Source of the DNA: a virus
DNA length: 55,498 nt
Reading direction: 5' to 3' (one strand)
Virus record (IMG/VR): IMGVR_UViG_3300025889_000149
Span: 1 to 55,498 of that record
Shown: in pieces, positions 24,989 to 29,842 of the stretch
Layout of the letters: each line of letters starts with the position of its first letter
Position numbering within the stretch: the stretch's first letter is position 1
Made by a program: the position numbers and the translations under genes
Notes under the pieces: generated by a model
What the model was told of the DNA's origin: nothing
Databases searched by the model: none
What the model saw: only the letters and a program-made list of their open reading frames with translations

Positions 24989-25132
24989 TAACCTCAATAT
25001 TGTTGTATAAACGTCTCATTCGATTCGTAAGGTAGAGCCTCATACAGCACGCACACGCACATAAAAAGAATTTTTTTTTATTTTCGTAATACAAACGCCA
25101 TCCCATCATAACTCTCGCGTACAACAGTTAAT

Positions 25133-25233
25133 CTTATATACCCCTATTCGTCGTAGACATTCTTATATACCCCTACTTGTTCATAGTTAATCTTATAAAC
25201 CCCTACCTAATTCGACAATCTTATATAGCCCTA
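25133..25233. repeat. Four tandem copies of CTTATATACCCCTA
   Basis: Copies at 25133-25146, 25162-25175, 25192-25205 and 25220-25233, starting 29, 30 and 28 bases apart. The third reads CTTATAAA and the fourth has one C changed to G. The regular spacing resembles iterons or an array of protein-binding sites. Confidence 0.75.
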
Positions 25234-25261
25234 CTTTGAGAACTATATAAAAAAAATGGGA

Positions 25262-25507
25262 TTAATAATCCCAATCGCCCGATGTACATTCAGGCTCGAT
25301 ACATGATTCTACGCCTGCATAATAGTTACCCTCTATACTTTCATACCATGCATGCTTTAAAGAACCCGAAAACTTTTCAGTCTCTTTAAGCATCATGATA
25401 TGATCTCTAAGGACTAACTTAGCAGAGATCATAGTATCGCACTTTTCGTTATAGTCAGGTAAACAGCCATGAATACCAGCCATAACGTGATAATGAAGCT
25501 TGCTCAT
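25262..25507 (-). CDS. Small phage protein (81 aa)
   Basis: An 81-residue protein starting MSKLHYHVMAGIHGCLPDYN, a pattern seen in small marine phage proteins of unknown role, with paired cysteines near the C-terminus. The TATA end at 25530 lies 23 bases upstream, and the stop is followed at once by a run of eight T, so this is a one-gene transcript. Confidence 0.65.
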   Translation of the reverse strand: MSKLHYHVMAGIHGCLPDYNEKCDTMISAKLVLRDHIMMLKETEKFSGSLKHAWYESIEGNYYAGVESCIEPECTSGDWDY

Positions 25508-25529
25508 TGTAATATATTATTTTTTTTCC

Positions 25530-25550
25530 TATATAAGACTTTATTTGAAG
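25530..25550 (-). promoter_or_regulatory. Viral 21-bp promoter element, copy 4
   Basis: CTTCAAAT with CTTATATA at standard spacing, 23 bases before the ATG at 25507. Two motif copies lie upstream at 25589 and 25617. Confidence 0.7.
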
Positions 25551-25588
25551 ACCCCCTTAATCGTGTACAGACGTGTACGACCAACAAT

Positions 25589-25630
25589 CTTATATACCCC
25601 TACCTGAATCAACAATCTTATATACCCCTA
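25589..25630. repeat. Two tandem CTTATATACCCCTA copies
   Basis: Exact copies at 25589-25602 and 25617-25630, 28 bases apart, preceded by CGTGTACA at 25562-25569 and a near copy at 25572-25579. They lie upstream of the promoter for the gene at 25507. Confidence 0.75.
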
Positions 25631-25653
25631 TCTTTCCCCTGTTATAAAAAAAA

Positions 25654-25878
25654 TCAGTAGCTTCTATCGAAGCCATAATAATCGAGAACTCTATTAATCA
25701 TCTTACTAGATGTCATAGATGCTCGATTAATTGATAATACTTTCTTAGAACTTGTATCAAGTTCTAGAATAGTAGTACCATAGTGAATGACTTTAACAAA
25801 TTCGCCAGACTTTAACACAACTGAAGCCTTAACGCATTTGATGTCACTCACTGTAGTGAGGTTATCGAGAACGCTCAT
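25654..25878 (-). CDS. Unknown small protein (74 aa)
   Basis: A 74-residue protein, beta-rich in the middle ('ASVVLKSGEFVKVIHYGTTI') with a basic helical end. It has its own promoter copy 23 bases upstream and a T-run after the stop. No family recognised. Confidence 0.6.
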   Translation of the reverse strand: MSVLDNLTTVSDIKCVKASVVLKSGEFVKVIHYGTTILELDTSSKKVLSINRASMTSSKMINRVLDYYGFDRSY

Positions 25879-25900
25879 AGTATACTAATAGTTAACATGA

Positions 25901-25921
25901 TATATAAACATAGATTTGAAG
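25901..25921 (-). promoter_or_regulatory. Viral 21-bp promoter element, copy 5
   Basis: CTTCAAAT with TTTATATA, 23 bases before the ATG at 25878. Identical to copy 1. Confidence 0.75.
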
Positions 25922-25975
25922 ATTTTGGGTACTCAGCCTGACCTATCGAAGTCAGCGATAATGCCTTTTCCCTTT
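25922..25975 (-). ncRNA. Candidate small RNA under the viral promoter
   Basis: Promoter copy 6 predicts a transcript from about 25975. No start codon with an open frame follows. The segment has CTGAC and GTCAG arms around an 8-base loop, inside a GGG/CCC closing pair. There is no terminator before the next promoter, so it might only be the leader of a longer message. Confidence 0.35.
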
Positions 25976-25996
25976 GATTACTAATAGTTAACATAA

Positions 25997-26017
25997 TATA
26001 TAAGCATTACTTTGAAG
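25997..26017 (-). promoter_or_regulatory. Viral 21-bp promoter element, copy 6
   Basis: CTTCAAAG with GCTTATATA, one change from consensus. It is followed by a gene-less segment assigned to a candidate small RNA. Confidence 0.6.
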
Positions 26018-26033
26018 CCATGCTACCACCAAT

Positions 26034-26047
26034 CTTATATACCCCTA
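26034..26047. repeat. CTTATATACCCCTA motif
   Basis: Exact copy, 17 bases upstream of promoter copy 6. Confidence 0.7.
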
Positions 26048-26075
26048 CTATTACCACGCCAAAAAAAAGAGAGGG

Positions 26076-26219
26076 TCACACAAACTCAGGAACGCCCTGT
26101 GTTGTGTTTCTACCCTGCACTCTGGCTTTAGAATGAAACTCTGTATGTCTTTTAACCCTTAAAGAAAAATCGGGGTCTGTCTCATCGAAGTGCATTGAGC
26201 ACAAAGAACAATTAGCCAT
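26076..26219 (-). CDS. Small C2H2 zinc-finger protein (47 aa)
   Basis: A 47-codon frame with CSLC near the start and H-x3-H in 'RHTEFH', spaced like a C2H2 finger. The TATA end at 26241 lies 22 bases before the ATG. A run of eight T follows shortly after the stop. It is a likely DNA- or RNA-binding microprotein. Confidence 0.65.
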   Translation of the reverse strand: MANCSLCSMHFDETDPDFSLRVKRHTEFHSKARVQGRNTTQGVPEFV

Positions 26220-26240
26220 AAGTAACATTGGTCGTTATGA

Positions 26241-26261
26241 TATATAAATATAGATATGAAG
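26241..26261 (-). promoter_or_regulatory. Viral 21-bp promoter element, copy 7
   Basis: CTTCATAT with ATTTATATA, 22 bases before the ATG at 26219. Confidence 0.7.
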
Positions 26262-26279
26262 CCCTATCGTATCATCATT

Positions 26280-26293
26280 CTTAAATACCCCTA
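26280..26293. repeat. CTTAAATACCCCTA motif
   Basis: Variant with AAATA in place of ATATA, 19 bases upstream of promoter copy 7. Confidence 0.7.
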
Positions 26294-26316
26294 CTATCCC
26301 TAATAATAAAAAAGAG

Positions 26317-26547
26317 TTAGAAGATCATCTCTTCATGGACTTGGATTTTAGACTTTGGATTTGTATGCATGATGTAATCGATGTATAGTTGTTTCAAAGT
26401 ATGATAAACCAAATAGATGCTCTTTTGGACATCATCATGGCTCATGTTATCTGTTGGAACAAACTTACCATCATCCATTCTACGACTTATCATCTTTAAC
26501 AAATCGCCACACGAATCTAATTCACGTTTTGAAACGGATGTTTCCAT
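26317..26547 (-). CDS. Unknown helical protein (76 aa)
   Basis: A 76-residue, mostly helical protein with no recognised family. Promoter copy 8 lies 23 bases upstream. Confidence 0.6.
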   Translation of the reverse strand: METSVSKRELDSCGDLLKMISRRMDDGKFVPTDNMSHDDVQKSIYLVYHTLKQLYIDYIMHTNPKSKIQVHEEMIF

Positions 26548-26569
26548 ACTATACTAATAGTCCTCATAC

Positions 26570-26590
26570 TATATAAACACATATTTGAAG
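26570..26590 (-). promoter_or_regulatory. Viral 21-bp promoter element, copy 8
   Basis: CTTCAAAT with GTTTATATA, 23 bases before the ATG at 26547. Confidence 0.7.
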
Positions 26591-26618
26591 CACTCGCATA
26601 CACATTACTAGCACCAAT

Positions 26619-26632
26619 CTTATATACCCCTA
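26619..26632. repeat. CTTATATACCCCTA motif
   Basis: Exact copy, 29 bases upstream of promoter copy 8. Confidence 0.7.
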
Positions 26633-26666
26633 CATGTGAGTTACATTATAAAAAAAATGTTGAGGA

Positions 26667-26729
26667 TTACTCCTCACTATATGTGCCATCATAAGGATTT
26701 GGCTCGTAGTCTTCGTACATATCATCCAT
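26667..26729 (-). CDS. Acidic microprotein (20 aa)
   Basis: A 20-codon frame encoding an acidic, tyrosine-rich peptide (four Tyr, eight Asp or Glu). It would be ignored but for its context: a full promoter element 22 bases upstream, a stop followed by T-rich DNA, and the same layout as its neighbours. It may be a real micro-gene or a decoy frame in a small RNA. Confidence 0.45.
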   Translation of the reverse strand: MDDMYEDYEPNPYDGTYSEE

Positions 26730-26750
26730 AATATACCATAGTCGTTATAA

Positions 26751-26771
26751 TATATAAACACAGATATGAAG
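26751..26771 (-). promoter_or_regulatory. Viral 21-bp promoter element, copy 9
   Basis: CTTCATAT with GTTTATATA, 22 bases before the ATG at 26729. Confidence 0.7.
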
Positions 26772-26827
26772 CATTTTTTTTATTTACACACACATATCAG
26801 CCCTAACAGTCGCGTACAGACGACAAT

Positions 26828-26869
26828 CTTAAATACCCCTACTTGAATCAACAATCTTAAATACCCCTA
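26828..26869. repeat. Two tandem CTTAAATACCCCTA copies
   Basis: Copies at 26828-26841 and 26856-26869, 28 bases apart, preceded by CGCGTACA at 26811-26818. Confidence 0.75.
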
Positions 26870-26894
26870 CTAGTGCTCTTTAATAAAAAAAGGC

Positions 26895-27056
26895 TTAAGA
26901 GTAATAGCCAGTATTAACACCGTCTATCTCTTTCTGTTCCATTCTTTCCATTCGTCTTTCTATTCTAGCGATAAGTATGCAACGCATTTTATCATCCAAG
27001 TCTTTATCAAAACTTATCTGACTTATTCGCTGACAGTCTAATTCGTATTGACTCAT
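26895..27056 (-). CDS. Small charged helical protein (53 aa)
   Basis: A 53-codon frame with a charged helix ('ARIERRMERMEQKEIDG') and two cysteines. Promoter copy 10 is 22 bases upstream and a run of seven T follows the stop. Unknown function. Confidence 0.6.
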   Translation of the reverse strand: MSQYELDCQRISQISFDKDLDDKMRCILIARIERRMERMEQKEIDGVNTGYYS

Positions 27057-27077
27057 AACTATCTATACTCATCATAA

Positions 27078-27098
27078 TATTTAAACTAATATTTGAAG
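27078..27098 (-). promoter_or_regulatory. Viral 21-bp promoter element, copy 10
   Basis: CTTCAAAT with GTTTAAATA, 22 bases before the ATG at 27056. Confidence 0.7.
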
Positions 27099-27134
27099 CC
27101 CTATCAACCCCATCGCTCGTGTACAATCGGCAAT

Positions 27135-27148
27135 CTTATATACCCCTA
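27135..27148. repeat. CTTATATACCCCTA motif
   Basis: Exact copy, preceded by CGTGTACA at 27118-27125 and 37 bases upstream of promoter copy 10. Confidence 0.7.
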
Positions 27149-27169
27149 CCTTAGTATATAAAAAAAGGG

Positions 27170-27388
27170 TTAGACGTTTAAAGATCGCCTATAACCCATG
27201 TAGTTTAGGGCTTTGTCCATCTTTTCCCAAAAGTAACCACTGTTCACAAAAGAGTAGTCATTGGGATGGTTTTGCATTTTTGCAATCTCCAAAACACAAC
27301 AAAGTAACTTAGTTGCCACATTGGCATCTAAGTCAGATGACAATCTGTTTGCTTCGGAGATCAGTCCATGAATTGTGTGTTGATCCAT
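27170..27388 (-). CDS. Unknown helical protein (72 aa)
   Basis: A 72-residue helical protein ('ISEANRLSSDLDANVATKLL'), no family recognised. Promoter copy 11 is 22 bases upstream. It is the last minus-strand gene of the island before a divergent promoter pair. Confidence 0.6.
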   Translation of the reverse strand: MDQHTIHGLISEANRLSSDLDANVATKLLCCVLEIAKMQNHPNDYSFVNSGYFWEKMDKALNYMGYRRSLNV

Positions 27389-27409
27389 ACATAAACTGCT
27401 TCGTTATGA

Positions 27410-27430
27410 TTAATAAACATAGATTTGAAG
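27410..27430 (-). promoter_or_regulatory. Viral 21-bp promoter element, copy 11
   Basis: CTTCAAAT with GTTTATTAA, a weaker TATA, 22 bases before the ATG at 27388. Divergent from copy 12. Confidence 0.65.
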
Positions 27431-27443
27431 AAACATAGTCATT

Positions 27444-27486
27444 CTTATATACCCCTACCTAGATTAGTCATTCTTAAATACCCCTA
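27444..27486. repeat. Two motif copies between divergent promoters
   Basis: CTTATATACCCCTA at 27444-27457 and CTTAAATACCCCTA at 27473-27486, 29 bases apart, centred between promoter copies 11 and 12, so one array may serve both directions. Confidence 0.75.
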
Positions 27487-27497
27487 CTCTACCAATG

Positions 27498-27518
27498 CTT
27501 CAAATATCGACTTATATA
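27498..27518 (+). promoter_or_regulatory. Viral 21-bp promoter element, copy 12 (plus strand)
   Basis: The only copy pointing right. TATA end is 22 bases before the ATG at 27540, the same distance as on the minus strand. Confidence 0.7.
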
Positions 27519-27539
27519 CTATAACGACTAATGATCTTC

Positions 27540-27779
27540 ATGAGCACAGTTAAGATCAATGGAAAGTTGTTCTTCATCAGAGCATCTTTCACAAAGAAAC
27601 ACTACGGTATTCATAACCTCGTCAACTTTTCAATATGGTGGGGTCGTGAAAGAGATCATGAGATCTTCCTTTATGGAAGTACTAAGGTAGAGAACCATAG
27701 AAACTATCCAACACAAGCAAGGAAATATCCAATGATCGGTATTCAATACAACAACCTCAAAAAGAGAAGACTCGATTAA
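27540..27779 (+). CDS. Unknown small basic protein (79 aa)
   Basis: A 79-residue basic beta-rich protein starting MSTVKINGK. An ATG three codons earlier is in frame, but the promoter distance favours 27540. A run of T follows the stop. No family recognised. Confidence 0.6.
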   Translation: MSTVKINGKLFFIRASFTKKHYGIHNLVNFSIWWGRERDHEIFLYGSTKVENHRNYPTQARKYPMIGIQYNNLKKRRLD

Positions 27780-27839
27780 TTCTTTTTTTTTTAACATTTC
27801 CACAGTGTTAAAAACACGAATATTGCGTGCCAAGTAAAC

Positions 27840-28232
27840 ATGGAGAAAAGTCAAAATTTTAAAAAAATCGGGATACAAATCCTGAATACAAATCGGCACA
27901 AGTTTTATAAACAACAGGTGCGTATACAAGGGGTGGACTTTTTACCAAAACAAATACTAGTCAAGGAACACTTGCTAACCAAACTGGAAGTCGCAACAGT
28001 ACCAAAGGACTTTTACAAATCCAGACCATGTGATGAAACAATGGTGGAACTAATCAGACTCAGAAAAAGAAAGATAACACAAATAGCACTAAACTGTCCA
28101 TCGGATGAAATTATTTCAAAACTCAGTGAAGAAGAGGAAGAGTTTTATAAAATATTGGTGGGTGCATCTAAAAAAATAGACGACCTTATTTGTATCGAGC
28201 AAGAAGCCGATTATATTGTGGATCATTCCTAA
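27840..28232 (+). CDS. Unknown protein (130 aa)
   Basis: A 130-residue basic protein with a charged helical C-terminal half. No clear promoter or known family. The last 47 bases overlap a convergent gene, which lowers confidence slightly. Confidence 0.5.
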   Translation: MEKSQNFKKIGIQILNTNRHKFYKQQVRIQGVDFLPKQILVKEHLLTKLEVATVPKDFYKSRPCDETMVELIRLRKRKITQIALNCPSDEIISKLSEEEEEFYKILVGASKKIDDLICIEQEADYIVDHS

Positions 28233-28380
28233 AGTCCTCTAGAAATTCTCTCATAACCATATAATCATCATTGTCTTCTAATATTTCATCCCATAGATGT
28301 GAACATCGAGGGCAAGGGGAGAAAATAAACAGATATGTCATAATATCATATTCTTCAACTGTCTGCTTTCTCATTTTCAC
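28186..28380 (-). CDS. Small protein with CPRC knuckle (64 aa)
   Basis: A 64-residue protein with 'CPRCSHLWDEI', half of a zinc site, then an acidic helix. The start overlaps the gene before it by 26 bases. It could pair with another chain to complete the zinc site. Unknown function. Confidence 0.5.
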   Translation of the reverse strand: MKMRKQTVEEYDIMTYLFIFSPCPRCSHLWDEILEDNDDYMVMREFLEDFRNDPQYNRLLARYK

Positions 28381-28555
28381 TTACCTTTTTCATGTCAAGC
28401 ATATATGATGCTTGTATTCGAAACATACACTTCATGAGTTCTTTACCTGAGAACTTGGTGGATCTTTCCCTAGTATGTGAACCAAATCTTTTACCACATG
28501 CTACACATATAGTATTCTCCAAGTTCTTTCTAGTAAATAGAATAGAATTCTCCAT
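28355..28555 (-). CDS. Small zinc protein (66 aa)
   Basis: A 66-residue protein with CVACGKRFGSH and a later Cys ('ELMKC'). The start at 28555 overlaps the stop of the preceding gene (TAATG), which decides it over an ATG three codons earlier. Likely co-translated. Confidence 0.55.
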   Translation of the reverse strand: MENSILFTRKNLENTICVACGKRFGSHTRERSTKFSGKELMKCMFRIQASYMLDMKKVSENEKADS

Positions 28556-28728
28556 TATATCCACTTAGAATATTCCCTTTCATAAGCTTTACGCATCTTG
28601 TTGACATTTGGGCGTTTTTCTTGTTTAAGCAGGCGTTTTAGATATAAAATGCCTATCGGTATTCCGACGATTGTGCAAAAGAGGAACGTAAGTATTCCAA
28701 CTTGCCATGTTTTTACATTGTCTAACAT
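28555..28728 (-). CDS. Small single-span membrane protein (57 aa)
   Basis: Starts MLDNVKTWQVGILTF and has one hydrophobic segment ('VGILTFLFCTIVGIPIGILY'), then a basic helix. A TTTATAAA box at about 28750-28757 fits this start (about 25 bases); a longer reading would include the box. Heads a three-gene transcript. Confidence 0.55.
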   Translation of the reverse strand: MLDNVKTWQVGILTFLFCTIVGIPIGILYLKRLLKQEKRPNVNKMRKAYEREYSKWI

Positions 28729-28765
28729 AACATATACACGCCTGCGACCTTTATAAATCTGTCGG

Positions 28766-28790
28766 AAAAAAATTCGGGTGCTTCGCACCC
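28766..28790 (-). terminator. Strong intrinsic-type terminator
   Basis: On the minus strand GGGTGC-GAA-GCACCC forms a tight 6-bp GC-rich hairpin followed by GAA and seven T. It is the most convincing terminator in the window and follows a stretch with no gene. Confidence 0.7.
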
Positions 28791-28931
28791 TGACGTTAGT
28801 AGTCTTACATTCCCATAAGGAAAGGGATAAATCTTACGTGTTTATCCACTCACGACCTGTGAGAACGAGTCTAAGAGGGCTACCGTTGAACCCACATTCG
28901 TTGTGCACTCATGGTGGTAATCCCTGACGAC
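28766..28931 (-). ncRNA. Candidate structured RNA of about 165 nt
   Basis: ATATATAAATAT at about 28952-28963 predicts a minus-strand start near 28931. From there to the terminator no substantial reading frame exists. The segment is rich in local stems: CTCAC/GTGAG with a 5-base loop, GGATAAA/TTTATCC, TTCC/GGAA and CAC/GTG. It is also much more GC-rich than its surroundings, and CGTCAGGG occurs near both ends. It resembles no RNA I recognise; not tRNA, not 5S, not RNase P by eye. Confidence 0.5.
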
Positions 28932-29065
28932 TAGTTATAGTATGTAGTTCTGATATTTATATATTACATATTTTAGTGCCAGCGATTATTCGTAAAGGAC
29001 ACGTTGGTTCTAAAATATCTGTAGTTATAAAAAAATATGTTACTAGTGTTAATAATATTCCTATG

Positions 29066-29260
29066 CTAAATATGATGCGAATCATCATCATCATCCTCAC
29101 CATGTAATTTATGCTCTTCTAGTTTTTCTTCACATAAGAATGTGAGTTTCCAAAAAGTTCTACGATCTTTCAAAGTTATAGAATCAGTACCAAGCCTGCC
29201 AAATGCGAGTTCAAACCAATGCAGTAACGTGGTATAGTCTTCTATCTCGAATTCTACCAT
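29066..29260 (-). CDS. Small acidic protein (64 aa)
   Basis: A 64-residue protein ending in a run of Asp and His ('EDDDDDSHHI'), which could bind metal. It follows the zinc-ribbon gene at 29282 by 21 bases. Unknown function. Confidence 0.5.
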   Translation of the reverse strand: MVEFEIEDYTTLLHWFELAFGRLGTDSITLKDRRTFWKLTFLCEEKLEEHKLHGEDDDDDSHHI

Positions 29261-29281
29261 AAAAAAAGTTAGTTTTGGTAT

Positions 29282-29488
29282 TTAAATTCTTTTGTGTTCA
29301 TACCTACCACGCTTAAATCGGACATTTCCTCGTAATCTATCTCCACAGCATGGACAGTTGTAATTTTTTCCCTCAAATAAAGAACGAATATACCAAGTTT
29401 CGCATTTTGCACACTTTAATGAATCTCTGTAGTTTCGAGTTCCTCTTTCGGGTTTTACTCGTTTACACAAGTTTTTACAAAAATGCAT
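29282..29488 (-). CDS. Double zinc-ribbon protein
   Basis: A 68-residue basic protein: CKNLC, CAKCETW, CPCCGDRLR and a basic tail. It is a paralogue of the proteins at 17566-17772 and 37374-37586 (shared C-x3-C / C-x2-C / C-x-C-C order). TTTTTATACC on this strand near 29506-29515 could be its TATA box. Confidence 0.65.
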   Translation of the reverse strand: MHFCKNLCKRVKPERGTRNYRDSLKCAKCETWYIRSLFEGKNYNCPCCGDRLRGNVRFKRGRYEHKRI

Positions 29489-29517
29489 GTTTGATATAAT
29501 AACTTTAGGTATAAAAA

Positions 29518-29592
29518 CCTAGCTGGCTCGCAACACCAGTCCTCTTCCTCAACGTAAAGCATCATAGAAGTATGCATGCTCACACCACTAGG
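29518..29592. ncRNA. Candidate hairpin-rich RNA, strand unclear
   Basis: About 75 bases closed by CCTAG (29518-29522) and CTAGG (29588-29592), with inner CTGG/CCAG and AGCAT/ATGCT arms. On the minus strand it is followed by five T; on the plus strand a GATATAATAA box about 25 bases upstream could start it. The size recalls a tRNA, but no T-loop or anticodon arm fits. Confidence 0.3.
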
Positions 29593-29629
29593 CAATAATA
29601 CTTAAATAAATGACTTTATATGTATTATT

Positions 29630-29779
29630 ATGCCTGAAGAATATGTTTCAGAATCAGAAGTTTTGGATTTAATCAGCCCACCAAAAGAGGAAAAAACAAG
29701 AAAAAAATCCACTGATAATGGCTCATGCACTTGTGAACCAAATCATGCTAGAGACATTTATTGTAAAATCCACAGTTAA
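29630..29779 (+). CDS. Small protein with Cys/His cluster (49 aa)
   Basis: A 49-codon frame: an acidic, proline- and lysine-containing start, then 'CTCEPNHARDIYCKIH', a possible zinc site. ACTTAAATAA at 29600-29609 lies about 25 bases before the ATG. Confidence 0.55.
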   Translation: MPEEYVSESEVLDLISPPKEEKTRKKSTDNGSCTCEPNHARDIYCKIHS

Positions 29780-29810
29780 AAAAACGTAAAATTTACGTCA
29801 TTTTTACAAA

Positions 29811-29842
29811 ACTTTATATAATAAACTTTCGAGTATTACCTT
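29811..29842 (+). promoter_or_regulatory. TATA promoter of the portal gene
   Basis: ACTTTATATA at 29811-29820 is centred 27 bases before the ATG. Probable start of the head-gene transcript. Confidence 0.6.

Larger units (their letters stand above)
24919..25261. other. Intergenic control region with repeat cluster
   Basis: This 343-base gap holds six copies (two degraded) of the CTTATATACCCCTA motif and a CGCGTACA motif at 25116-25123. A minus-strand reading of about 57 codons crosses the degraded copies and is not accepted as a gene. The region most likely controls the amidoligase operon, whose promoter it adjoins. Confidence 0.6.

Noticed and set aside
24936-25124. Minus-strand reading of about 57-63 codons in the repeat cluster
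   Set aside because: It runs across degraded repeat copies, has odd basic/cysteine composition, and its only start codons are a TTG or an ATG served by a repeat copy rather than by the regulon promoter.
25133-27486. CRISPR array formed by the 14-bp repeats
   Set aside because: Repeats are short and lie in gaps between small genes with 28-30 bp tandem spacing or several hundred bases between clusters; there are no regular spacers and no cas genes.
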